The position numbers and the translations under genes were made by a program. From contig JAHLKX010000002.1 of NCBI GenBank assembly GCA_020444515.1, forward strand, positions 62,001-126,000: DNA of 64,000 nucleotides, read 5' to 3'. The notes under the pieces were generated by a model. That model was not told the DNA's origin, ran no database searches, and saw nothing but the letters and a program-made list of their open reading frames with translations. This document shows, piece by piece, positions 39,854 to 50,300 of this stretch (the stretch's first letter is position 1; each line of letters begins with the position of its first letter). Source of the stretch: Bacteroidota bacterium. Its GTDB lineage: Bacteria; Bacteroidota; Bacteroidia; Bacteroidales; JAADJA01.

Positions 39854-41794
39854 ATGACGGATACGATTCTTTGGAGACCAACGGAAACTTATAAAACCAG
39901 CTCGGCAATGTACCGGTTTTTAAATCACATTGCTGATAAATACCATTTGCGTGATAATCAATACCAAACTGTTCACCGTTGGAGTGTTGAGAACATTGAA
40001 AATTTCTGGGCTGAAATCTGGGATTATACAAACATCATTGCGTCTGAACCTTACCGGGAAGTTGTGGATAATGTAAATAAAATGCCCGGTGCCCGGTGGT
40101 TTGGTGGTTCAAGATTGAATTTTGCAGAAAACCTGCTTCGCCGGAGAGATGATCATACAGCCATTATTTTCAGAGGAGAAGATTCTGTAAAAAGAAAAAT
40201 TTCCTATGCTGAACTCTATAACGAGGTGAGACGTGTAGCGGCAGGACTCAAAAAGTTGGGCGTAAAAAAGGATGATCGCGTTGCGGCTTTTATGCCCAAT
40301 ATGCCCGAAACCGTCATCGGAATGTTGGCAACGGCTTCCATTGGAGCAATCTGGTCATCCACCTCACCCGATTTCGGCACAAAAGGGGTTCTGGATCGAT
40401 TCTCACAAATCAATCCCAAAGTGATCTTTGCAGCCGATGGTTATTTTTATAAAGGTAAAGCCTTTGACTCGCAGGAAAAACTTAAAGAAATTCTAAAAGG
40501 ACTTCCGTCCCTTGAGGCAGTGGTGATGACCGATTATACCGGTCATTTGAATGTGGATTCAATCCCCAATGCCATGCCCTGGGAATCGCTGGCAGTGCCG
40601 ATCGATGAAGAACTGACTTTCGAGCAACTCCCCTTTGATCATCCGCTGTATATCATGTATTCGAGTGGGACAACCGGATTACCAAAGAGCATTGTTCACT
40701 CAGCCGGAGGAACCTTGATCCAACATTTAAAAGAGCTGATCCTTCATTCCAATATCAACACCAGTCAAACTATATTCTATTACACTACCTGCGGTTGGAT
40801 GATGTGGAACTGGTTTGTGAGTGCCCTGGCAACTGGAGCCACTTTGGTATTGTACGACGGCAACCCATTTTACCCCGGTCCGGATACCCTGCTAAAAATG
40901 GCGGATGAGTTGGGAATAACATTTTTCGGGACCAGTGCCAAGTATATTGCTTCACTGGAAAGTGAAGGGGTAATCCCAAAAGAAATTTCAGACTTTCCCG
41001 AATTGAAGGTCATTGCATCCACCGGTTCACCGCTGATCGAGGCCAGTTATCATTATGTCTACAAACATTGGAAAAAGGATGTTCAGCTATCCTCCATTGC
41101 AGGTGGGACAGATATCGTTTCCTGTTTTATGCTTGGGAATCCCACGTTGCCCGTTCATTTGGGTGAGATACAATGTAAGGGTTTGGGTATGGCGGTAGAT
41201 TGTTTTGATGAAGAGGGCCTTTCACTGGTAAATGAGCAGGGTGAGCTGGTCTGTAAAAAACCGTTTCCTTCCATGCCTTTATTTTTCCTGAATGATAAAG
41301 GGGGAAAAAGATATCATGATGCTTATTTTGATGTTTATCCCGGAATTTGGAGGCATGGAGATAATGTTGTCATTTCAGGACATGGCGGCATCACCATGTA
41401 CGGTCGATCCGATGCAACATTGAATCCGCAGGGGGTTCGCATTGGCACTGCTGAAATTTATAGTGTTGTTGAAACCATGGAAGAAATTGAAGATTCGGTA
41501 GTGGTGGGGAAAAAGCAGGACGGCGATGAGATCGTGGTGCTTTTTGTAATTTTAAATGCGGGTTTTCAATTGGATGAATCACTGATAAAAAAGATCAAAA
41601 CAAAAATCCGGAATAATTGCAGCCCCAGGCATGTACCCTCTATTATTAAAGAAGTCCCTGAGATACCCTATACCATCAATGGGAAAAAAGTAGAGATTGC
41701 AGTCAAGCAAATCATCCATGGTAAAAAGGTTAAAAACAGGGATGCGTTAGCCAATCCTGAAAGTCTTGAGTTTTATTACGATGTATTAAATTGA
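39854..41794 (+). CDS. aacS: Acetoacetyl-CoA synthetase (acetoacetate-CoA ligase)
   Basis: MYSSGTTGLPKSIVHSAGG, GARWFGGSRLNFAENLLRR, YTTCGWMMWNWFVSAL; 646 aa. Confidence 0.92.
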   Translation: MTDTILWRPTETYKTSSAMYRFLNHIADKYHLRDNQYQTVHRWSVENIENFWAEIWDYTNIIASEPYREVVDNVNKMPGARWFGGSRLNFAENLLRRRDDHTAIIFRGEDSVKRKISYAELYNEVRRVAAGLKKLGVKKDDRVAAFMPNMPETVIGMLATASIGAIWSSTSPDFGTKGVLDRFSQINPKVIFAADGYFYKGKAFDSQEKLKEILKGLPSLEAVVMTDYTGHLNVDSIPNAMPWESLAVPIDEELTFEQLPFDHPLYIMYSSGTTGLPKSIVHSAGGTLIQHLKELILHSNINTSQTIFYYTTCGWMMWNWFVSALATGATLVLYDGNPFYPGPDTLLKMADELGITFFGTSAKYIASLESEGVIPKEISDFPELKVIASTGSPLIEASYHYVYKHWKKDVQLSSIAGGTDIVSCFMLGNPTLPVHLGEIQCKGLGMAVDCFDEEGLSLVNEQGELVCKKPFPSMPLFFLNDKGGKRYHDAYFDVYPGIWRHGDNVVISGHGGITMYGRSDATLNPQGVRIGTAEIYSVVETMEEIEDSVVVGKKQDGDEIVVLFVILNAGFQLDESLIKKIKTKIRNNCSPRHVPSIIKEVPEIPYTINGKKVEIAVKQIIHGKKVKNRDALANPESLEFYYDVLN

Positions 41795-41816
41795 ATATGA
41801 ATCAAATTAAAATAAT

Positions 41817-42821
41817 ATGAACTATCCTAAAAAAGTAGTTATTGGCGACATTACCGTTCGCGACGGTTTTCAGCACGAAGAAAAATTTATCCCGACTGAA
41901 GCCAAATTATGGTTATCAGAACAATTGATCCTGGCGGGATTCAAACACATTGAAATTACCAATTTTGGCAATCCCAAAGGAATGCCCCAGTTTAAAGATG
42001 CAGATGACCTTTTTAAAAGGATCAGGAACAGTAAAAAATTAAAAGGTAAACTGGATGATGTAATGCTCACAGCAATCACCATTCGGGAGCGTGCAGTTGA
42101 AAGGGCCATTCAGGCAAAAAAAGACGGATACGGGCCCGATCGCATTCTTTTAATGGTTTCTACCAGTGAATCACACCAGAAGAAAAATTCCGGTCTTACC
42201 CTTGATGAATACTGGAAAATGAGTGAAGAGTGGGTGAAAAAAGCCCGTGATGCCGGATTAAAAGTAAACGGCACGGTTAGTACCATTTGGGGCTGTCCTA
42301 TCGAAGGGCCCACTGATCCTAAGAAAGCCATTGAATTTACCAAGCGCTGGTTTGATATTGGTGCAACTGATGTGGAACATGCTGATCACGATGGCTCCGC
42401 TTCACCCGACCGGGTTTATGATTATTTCTCTATGCTACTCGACAACGTGGACAATCCGGAAAAACAAATTGCGCACTTCCATACAACCCGTGGTTGGGGT
42501 CTGGCCAATGTTCTGGCAGCGCTTCAGGCAGGGATGACGAATTATGAGTCGACCATGGGTGGTCTGGGCGGACAGCCGGCCAATTTTGTGGATGGTGTTC
42601 CCGTTCCCGGAACCGGTGAGTATTATTACAAAGATCCTAATGATGTAGGCCTTGTCTCAACGGAAGACATGGTAGTAATGATGGATGAAATGGGCATTGA
42701 TACCGGCGTAGATGTTGATAGAGTCTTGGAAATTGGCCAGATGGTTGAACGGATTGTGGGAAGAAAATTGCGTTCGGAATCAATACGCAATGGAAGGATA
42801 CCCAAACATTTAAAAGGCTAA
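41817..42821 (+). CDS. HMG-CoA lyase-like DRE-TIM metallolyase family protein (divergent)
   Basis: GDITVRDGFQHEEKFIPTEAK, AHFHTTRGWGLANVLAALQAG, MGGLGGQPANF. Confidence 0.8.
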   Translation: MNYPKKVVIGDITVRDGFQHEEKFIPTEAKLWLSEQLILAGFKHIEITNFGNPKGMPQFKDADDLFKRIRNSKKLKGKLDDVMLTAITIRERAVERAIQAKKDGYGPDRILLMVSTSESHQKKNSGLTLDEYWKMSEEWVKKARDAGLKVNGTVSTIWGCPIEGPTDPKKAIEFTKRWFDIGATDVEHADHDGSASPDRVYDYFSMLLDNVDNPEKQIAHFHTTRGWGLANVLAALQAGMTNYESTMGGLGGQPANFVDGVPVPGTGEYYYKDPNDVGLVSTEDMVVMMDEMGIDTGVDVDRVLEIGQMVERIVGRKLRSESIRNGRIPKHLKG

Positions 42822-42843
42822 AATAAATACACTCAATTTAAAG

Positions 42844-42870
42844 GCCCGGAACTTTTTTCCGGGCTTTTTT
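42844..42870 (+). terminator. Intrinsic terminator ending the leucine cluster
   Basis: GCCCGGAA-ctttt-TTCCGGGC followed by TTTTTT. Confidence 0.88.
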
Positions 42871-42922
42871 GTTATCTTTATATTCCTGTTTTTTCAAAAC
42901 TATAATTAAACTAAACTGCGCT

Positions 42923-44155
42923 ATGAAAATAACTGACTTTACACAGCACCCTGAAATTGTATCGATCATTTCAGGATTAAAAAATGATAATGTTCATGAA
43001 CACCAATTTTCAGATGTGCTCGACAGCAAAAACAACCAGTATGTGGAACTGGTTCAGGAGGGTGGTGGTGTTTTAGGGGTTGCCTTAGTTGGATACACCT
43101 ATGTACTGGAGCAAATGGGATTGCGGTTTTTCAGCCTGGCCGGTACTTCTGCAGGATCCATTAATGCTATGATGCTGGCCGGAATGGGCAAAGCCTCACT
43201 GGCCAAATCCGAGAAGATCATCGATGCCCTGGTGAATAAAAACCTGTATGATTTTGTGGACGGAAATAAAGATTCCAGGGATTTTATCGAAGCCCTTGTT
43301 GAAAAAGCCAGGCGTATCAAACTGATATGGAAAGGCTGGCAGGTGATTGATGAGATTTATGATGACCTGGGTCTCAATCCGGGTGATGACTTCCGCAACT
43401 GGCTGACAGGGATCCTTAATAAAAATGGTGTAAAAACCATGGCAGACCTGGAGAAACATTTCGGAACCCGACCTGCCGATTTAAAGATCAGGGATGGTGT
43501 AGATAAAACGGTTGATGGACTCGATCCAAGACTGGCCATCATTACCGCCGATCTTACTACAGAAACCAAGGTGGAATTCCCGCGCATGTCGCCATTGTAT
43601 TTTGCCGACCCCAATGCAGTAAATCCCGCACTATTTGTCAGGGCTTCCATGTCGATCCCCTACTTTTTCAGTCCGTTAACAATAAAAAATCTTCCTACCG
43701 GTCCGCAAGCTAAAACAAATTGGGACAACCTGGCCGGTTTCAAGGGGGCAGTTCCCAATGAAATAAAATTTGTGGATGGCGGTATCATGTCGAACTTCCC
43801 CATCGATGTTTTTCATAAGAAAAATTCGATACCACGTCTGCCGACATTTGGTGTGAGGTTGGGTATCGACAGGAACAAAGCCAATACCGTGGATAATCCG
43901 CTGAACCTTTTTGGGGCAATGTTCAACTCCTTGCGGCACCTGCACGATTACGACTTTATATTAAGAAATCCAGATTATAAATTACTGATCCAGAAAATCG
44001 ATATAGGCGAGCATGACTGGCTCAATTTTGCCATTTCGGATGAGGCAAAAAAAGATCTTTTTGTCAGGGGAGCGCAGGCTGCTGCTGAGTTTTTGAGGAA
44101 GTTTGACTGGATCGCTTATAAACAAGTCAGGTCACAAATTAAAACGATTGCCTAA
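42923..44155 (+). CDS. Patatin-like phospholipase
   Basis: Start moved to 42923 (MKITDFTQ). LAGTSAGSINAMMLAG (GxSxG) and FVDGGIMSNFPID (DGG). Confidence 0.85.
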   Translation: MKITDFTQHPEIVSIISGLKNDNVHEHQFSDVLDSKNNQYVELVQEGGGVLGVALVGYTYVLEQMGLRFFSLAGTSAGSINAMMLAGMGKASLAKSEKIIDALVNKNLYDFVDGNKDSRDFIEALVEKARRIKLIWKGWQVIDEIYDDLGLNPGDDFRNWLTGILNKNGVKTMADLEKHFGTRPADLKIRDGVDKTVDGLDPRLAIITADLTTETKVEFPRMSPLYFADPNAVNPALFVRASMSIPYFFSPLTIKNLPTGPQAKTNWDNLAGFKGAVPNEIKFVDGGIMSNFPIDVFHKKNSIPRLPTFGVRLGIDRNKANTVDNPLNLFGAMFNSLRHLHDYDFILRNPDYKLLIQKIDIGEHDWLNFAISDEAKKDLFVRGAQAAAEFLRKFDWIAYKQVRSQIKTIA

Positions 44156-44179
44156 ATTTGTGAACCAAAACAGGTTTAC

Positions 44180-45337
44180 ATGATACTATTTCAAAATTGT
44201 GATGTTTATGCACCTGAACACCTGGGGATAAAGGATATCCTGGTAGGTGAACAGAAGATACTGGCAATAAACGATAAAATTGAGATACCTTCCGGTGTTA
44301 ACCTGGAGGTTGTCGATGCCAAAGGATTAAAAGTTGCACCGGGCCTGATCGATGCCCATGTTCATATTGCCGGTGCCGGTGGCGAAGGTGGGCCTGCTAC
44401 CCGAACTCCCGAATTGAAATTATCTCAAATGCTTATTGGCGGTGTAACTTCCGTTGTGGGCTGTCTTGGAACAGATGGGTTGACCCGGAGTGTTGAATCT
44501 GTCTTGATGAAGGTAAAGAGCCTTCGTCAGCAGGGCGTATCCGCATGGATGTACACCGGCGCTTACCAGGTGCCAACACCAACACTGTTGGGTGATGTTG
44601 GAAAAGACATTGCCATGATTGATGAAGTGATCGGAGCAGGTGAAATCGCCCTTTCCGATCATCGATCATCCCATCCCACTCCTGATGAACTGATCCGGTT
44701 GGTGGCACAGGCACGGGTTGGTGGCATGCTGGGCGGGAAAGCGGGCATCGTTAATATCCACATGGGTGACGCCAAAAATCCTTTCCGGCCTATTTACGAT
44801 GCTGTCGAAAACAGTGAACTGAGTCTGAAACAGTTTTTTCCGACCCACTGCAACCGGAATGACTACATTTTTGAAGATGCCAAAACCTATGGGAAAAAAG
44901 GATATATCGATCTTACCAGCAGTTCTTATCCTTATTTCCCGGAATATGAGGTAAAACCGTCGAAAGCGATCAAAGAATGGTTAGCGGCCGGTGTTCCGCT
45001 CGCCCATATCACCATGACCTCAGATGCCTGTGGTTCCCTGCCTCATTTTGATGAGAACGGAGAACTGGTGAAACTTGAAATGGGCTATCCCGATTCATTG
45101 CTGAGGGAAGTCAGGGATGCCGTTCTGACCGAACAATTGCCCCTTGAAGAGGTGATCCGGGTGGTTACTTCCAATGTGGCTGATATTCTGAAATTAACTA
45201 CCAAAGGAAGGATCACTACCGGGCGGGACGCTGATTTGATTTTCCTAAACGATGAGTTGCAACTGGTCCATCTTTTTGCCTTGGGAAAACAAATGGTAAA
45301 AGAAGGTAAGGTAATTCAGCCGGGATACTATGAGTGA
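44180..45337 (+). CDS. iadA: Isoaspartyl (beta-aspartyl) dipeptidase
   Basis: GLIDAHVHIAGAGGEGGPATRTPE, SDHRSSHPT, GIVNIHMGD, FPTHCNRN, MTSDACGS; no signal peptide apparent. Confidence 0.9.
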   Translation: MILFQNCDVYAPEHLGIKDILVGEQKILAINDKIEIPSGVNLEVVDAKGLKVAPGLIDAHVHIAGAGGEGGPATRTPELKLSQMLIGGVTSVVGCLGTDGLTRSVESVLMKVKSLRQQGVSAWMYTGAYQVPTPTLLGDVGKDIAMIDEVIGAGEIALSDHRSSHPTPDELIRLVAQARVGGMLGGKAGIVNIHMGDAKNPFRPIYDAVENSELSLKQFFPTHCNRNDYIFEDAKTYGKKGYIDLTSSSYPYFPEYEVKPSKAIKEWLAAGVPLAHITMTSDACGSLPHFDENGELVKLEMGYPDSLLREVRDAVLTEQLPLEEVIRVVTSNVADILKLTTKGRITTGRDADLIFLNDELQLVHLFALGKQMVKEGKVIQPGYYE

Positions 45338-45377
45338 TTCAATCGGGGTGAGCACCCTTTGAAACCGAATTTCTTGT

Positions 45378-45385
45378 TATTTTTG
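45378..45385 (+). promoter_or_regulatory. Possible -7 element upstream of the ECF sigma gene
   Basis: TATTTTTG; TTTG at 45358-45361 with a 16 nt spacer (shorter than canonical). Confidence 0.3.
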
Positions 45386-45428
45386 TTTGAGCAGATTGCA
45401 TGAGGAATGCAGTTGAATCATTTGTAGA

Positions 45429-45977
45429 ATGGGAGACCCGGAAATTCATCAACTTCTTTTACACGATCCTGAAAAAGCTTTCAGGTATACTTTTGAGCGG
45501 TATTATGCCGGCCTGACTGTTGTTGCCCGTTTTTATCTGGATCAGGCCGATGAGGCCGAAGATGTTGTGCAGCAACTGTTTATGAATATTTGGGAACGGC
45601 AACACCTTGAAAAGGTGGAAGGATCGATCAGAAACTACCTTTTATCGGCCGTCCGCAATGCATGTATCAATTATATTCAAAAAAAACAGGTTAGCGAAAA
45701 AAGACTCCATCCGCTACCTGATCAGGATGAAATGGAAAGGGCATTCGATTTTCTGATCAATGAAGAAGAAAAACAAATTTTCTCCAGCGCTTTACAATCC
45801 CTGCCCGAACAAAGCCGGAAAAGTATCGAACTGGTTTATTTCTCAGGACATTCATATAAAAAGGCTGCCGTCCAGCTCAATCTATCCGTCAATACCTTGA
45901 AGACCCATCTAAAAAATGGTTTGCAAAAGTTAAGGGCAAACGAAACCATTCGCCGATATTTTTCAGAAAAAAAATAA
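45429..45977 (+). CDS. ECF sigma-70 family RNA polymerase sigma factor
   Basis: DEAEDVVQQLFMNIWERQ region 2 and LPEQSRKSIELVYFSGHSYKKAAVQLNLSVNTLKTHLKNGLQKLR region 4. Confidence 0.92.
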   Translation: MGDPEIHQLLLHDPEKAFRYTFERYYAGLTVVARFYLDQADEAEDVVQQLFMNIWERQHLEKVEGSIRNYLLSAVRNACINYIQKKQVSEKRLHPLPDQDEMERAFDFLINEEEKQIFSSALQSLPEQSRKSIELVYFSGHSYKKAAVQLNLSVNTLKTHLKNGLQKLRANETIRRYFSEKK

Positions 45978-46019
45978 AAACAGACTCACCCGGTTTTTCA
46001 ATTTTCCTGTCATCTTAAT

Positions 46020-47201
46020 ATGAACATGAAGACCAATCCGGGAGAGATCCCTGACCATATACTCGATTTGCTGGCCCTCAGTGGCACCGGGAAAATTGGC
46101 CCAGATCAAGCCAGTCAGCTTGATGAGTGGATCAAGGCTCATCCGGAAACGGAACAGGAATACAAGCTTTTTATTGAACAGATGCAAAAACATTATTGGG
46201 CCCATTTATCGAACGAGGTTGAACTGAAGAGTGCCTGGCAAAAAATTACCGATCGTAAAGAAACAAAAACCCATAAACCGGCCATATTCCGGTGGATCGC
46301 AGCCGCAGCGATTTTTATTTTACTGATTGCAGCAGCCTGGTACCTGGTACTGACGTTTGAGCAAAAAGAACAAACAAACCTTGCTGATCAACCAGCTCTG
46401 AACAGAAGTAACCAGGCTGTATTGGTGCTTTCGGACGGCAGAGAACATGTTTTGGGATCGGAGAAAGCAACGGAACTTCACGAACAAGGTGGAGTTCATA
46501 TCACCGACAATCCCGGTGAAATCCTCGCCTATAATACGGAGGAGCATGATGGTATTGAACCGGTCATGAACCGGTTAAAAATCCCTGCAGGAGCCAGGTA
46601 TCAGCTGCAATTATCAGATGGCACCCATGTATGGCTGAATGCCGTTACAGAAATCGAATATCCTGTCGCATTTGGAAATGATGAACGCAGGATCAGGCTT
46701 TCAGGAGAAGCTTATTTTGATGTGCATACTGATCCTTCAAAACCCTTTATCATCGAAGCGAATGGCTACGAAATACGGGTTACCGGCACTTCTTTCAATG
46801 TCTCTTCCTATCAGAATGATCCGTTTATGCAAACAACGCTGGTAGTAGGTCAGGTGGAAGTAACCGACCGGAACGGGACCAAAATATCACTGGCTCCCGG
46901 CCAGATGGTTACGGTAGATAACAAAGGACAATCGCATACGGTGAAAAAAGTGGATACACGGTTTTATACCTCCTGGAAAGAAGGTATCCTTTATTTCAAC
47001 AAGGTCACTTTGTATGACCTTTCGGTGAAACTGGGAAGGTGGTATGATGCCGATTTTCAGTTTGCTGATCCGCAAAAAAGGAACCTTGTTTATAGTGGTG
47101 CCATGGAGAATAGCAGGGATATCAGGTTTTTGCTTAACCTGATCGAGCAAACAGCCGATGTGAAGTTTAGTGTAGACGGTCATACCGTAACGGTACAATA
47201 A
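46020..47201 (+). CDS. FecR-family anti-sigma factor
   Basis: Single TM; PAGARYQLQLSDGTHVWLNAVTEIEYPVAFGNDERRIRLSGEAYFDV; follows the ECF sigma gene. Confidence 0.92.
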   Translation: MNMKTNPGEIPDHILDLLALSGTGKIGPDQASQLDEWIKAHPETEQEYKLFIEQMQKHYWAHLSNEVELKSAWQKITDRKETKTHKPAIFRWIAAAAIFILLIAAAWYLVLTFEQKEQTNLADQPALNRSNQAVLVLSDGREHVLGSEKATELHEQGGVHITDNPGEILAYNTEEHDGIEPVMNRLKIPAGARYQLQLSDGTHVWLNAVTEIEYPVAFGNDERRIRLSGEAYFDVHTDPSKPFIIEANGYEIRVTGTSFNVSSYQNDPFMQTTLVVGQVEVTDRNGTKISLAPGQMVTVDNKGQSHTVKKVDTRFYTSWKEGILYFNKVTLYDLSVKLGRWYDADFQFADPQKRNLVYSGAMENSRDIRFLLNLIEQTADVKFSVDGHTVTVQ

Positions 47202-47208
47202 AAAAATA

Positions 47209-47234
47209 CCGGAAAATGCGGCAACATTTTCCGG
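47209..47234 (+). promoter_or_regulatory. Perfect 10 bp hairpin between fecR and susC
   Basis: CCGGAAAATG-cggcaa-CATTTTCCGG with no following T tract. Confidence 0.6.
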
Positions 47235-47304
47235 CTGAGTTATCAGGGGATGCCTTGCGTCTGAATCACAAAGGCTCCCGGTTTAATAACCAATATACAA
47301 ATGT

Positions 47305-50300
47305 ATGAATAATTCTGTACGCAAGAAGCTTAGGACCACCAGGCCTGTTTCTTATGGTTATTTGATCGCTATGAAGATTTTTATTTTACTGACTTTCATT
47401 GGTGTGGTGCATGCATCGGCGGCCATTTTCCCGCAGGGAGCCCGGGTTAGTGTGAACCTGGAGGATGTTACTGTTTTTGAGGCAGTGAATGAAATTGCCC
47501 GCCAGACAGGGCACCTGTTCATCATGAACGAAAGCGATGTGAATACCGACCGGCGAGTAAATGTCAAATTGAACAACGCCACCCTTGATGAAGCCATGGA
47601 GAAAGTGCTGGTCAATCAACAACTGGAATATTCCGTCGTGGAGAATTATATTTTGCTGGCCCCGAAAGAAGAAAACCCGAAGAAGATGACGGCAAGCCCT
47701 CCCCAGGAAAAAAGGAAAATTCATGGAACGGTGACATATAAGAAGGACCAGACACCACTTCCAGGGGTGAATGTTTATGTCAAAGGCACTACTATCGGAG
47801 TGTCTACCGATGCCAATGGTTATTATGAGTTAAATATTCCCGATGATGCCAAGATACTTGTCTTTTCGCTGGTTGGAATGAAAAAGGTTGAAGTGCCGGT
47901 TGATGCGAAAACCGAGATCAACGTAGAAATGGAGGATGAGCAGATAGGTCTGGAAGAACTGGTGGTGGTCGGTTATGGAACGGAGAGTAAGAAATTGTTG
48001 ACCGGCTCGGTAGGATCCATCAAAACCGATAATATAAAAGAGATGCCGGTTCAAACCATCGATGCCGCCATGGCGGGTAAAACGACAGGGGTTTATGTTT
48101 ACCAGAACTCAGGAACACCAGGTGGTGGTATTTCAGTGCGGATCAGGGGCAACAGCTCCATCACTGCCGGCAACCAACCTTTGTATGTCATCGACGGTGT
48201 GCCCCTGGTAACAGGAGACTATGGTCAGATCGGTTTTAGTGGCCAGGGGATCAATGCCATTGCCGACCTGAACCCCAACGATATCGAATCCATTTCGATC
48301 CTGAAGGATGCTTCGGCTACCGCCATTTACGGGGCCAGGGCTACCAATGGAGTTGTGCTGATCACTACCAAGAAGGGAAAATCAGAAAAAACAGCCATTA
48401 ATTTCAATTCTTATTACGGTTTCCAGCAGCCTGAAAAATTGCTGGAAATGATGAATGCCCGGGAGTGGAAGATCTATCGGAATGAATTGAAAACAAATGA
48501 GGGTGGATTACCCATCTTCAGTGAAGAAAACATTGCCAAAAATGAAATAGATACCGACTGGCTTGATGAGGTGTTCAGGACATCTTCCATCGCCAGTGTT
48601 GATCTGTCGGCCAGCGGTGGAAATGAAAAAACAAGGTTTTACATTGCAGGTACCTATTCCTACGACGAAGGGATTTTGATCGGCACAGATTATCAAAGAA
48701 TAAACGGTCGCGTGAATGTGGACCACTGGGTGAATGACTGGTTGGAGATCGGGACTTCCCTTGGGATCAGCAACTCCATCAATAACAGGGTGGAGGGTGA
48801 TCAATCGCTGAATGGTCCTTTGCCCAATGCTATTACCCTGCCATCCATATATCCCGTTTTCAATCCGGATGGTACATTCAATGAAGACGGCCCGTATGCC
48901 AACCCGGTCTCCATCGCCGAACAGTCGACCAACCGGGCCAATTCATTCCGCAATGTCGGCAATATTTATGCTGATATCCGGCTGGCTAAAGGCCTTACCT
49001 TCAAATCAAAAGTGGGCCTTGATTACCTCGACCTGAATGAACACAGTTATGATCCCATTACCACCCGCCAGGGTGAAAGATACAACGGCATAGGCATTTC
49101 AGCAGGAAACCGCGTTTCGAACCTGATGACCAATAACCTGGTCAATTATATCACTTCCATCAATAATACTCACAATATTGATGCGATGATCGGGCATAGC
49201 TATGAAAAGTTTATTGAGCGGTCGAGTTATATCCGCGGAACCGATTTCCCCAATGAAAATTTCGAGTACCTGATTTCTGCCGCTAATATTACCGATGCCT
49301 ACAACCGCTATTTTGAAAAGAGGACCAATTCTTACTTCGGCCGGATCAAATATAACTACGACAACCGCTACCTGATGGCTTTTACAGCACGTTATGACGG
49401 TTCATCCAAATTCGGGCCCAATAACAAATACGGTTTTTTCCCGGCCATATCGGTAGCATGGCGTTTATCTGAAGAAGCATTTTTTGATGTGAATGCAATA
49501 TCCGATTTTAAGATCAGGGCCAGTTACGGTTTAACCGGTAATGATGGAATTCCAGCCTTTTCTTTCCTTGGCCTGTATACTGCCGGTGCCAATTATAACA
49601 ACGAACCCGGAATCCGCCCCAGCCAGCTTCCCAATCCCGACCTCAAATGGGAAACCACTTCCCAGCTCAACTTCGGATTGGATTTGGGGTTTCTTAAGGA
49701 CCGGATCACTTTCAATGCCGATGTTTATGCCAAAAAAACCACCGACTTGCTGCTTGACCGGCCCATTTCTGCAACATCCGGTTACACCTTTATAACTGCT
49801 AACATCGGTGAACTCCAAAATATGGGTGTCGAGATCGGGATCACAACTGAAAATATCAAGCGCGACCGGTTCAACTGGCAAACAGTGCTGAATTACAGCA
49901 TGAACAAAAACAAGGTGACCAAACTTTATAACGGCCAACCATTGCTCGATATCGGAAGAGGAAATAACTCGGTGATCGAAGGTGAGCCACTGGGTGTTTT
50001 TTATGGATATGTATCGCAGGGTGTGGATCCATCAACCGGGGATATCGTTTTTGAAGACCTGGATGGTGATGGCGAAATTACATCTGCTGACCGAACCGTG
50101 ATCGGTGATCCCAATCCCGATTTTATCGGCGGCTTGAATAACATTGTAAATTACCGGCAATTTTCGCTCACTTTCTTTTTGCAGTTCTCCTATGGCAATG
50201 ATATATTCAACGGTTCACGAATTTATATTGAATCACTCAAAGGCGAGGATAACCAACTTAAAATTGTTGAAGAACGCTGGCAAAAACCGGGTGACCGAAC

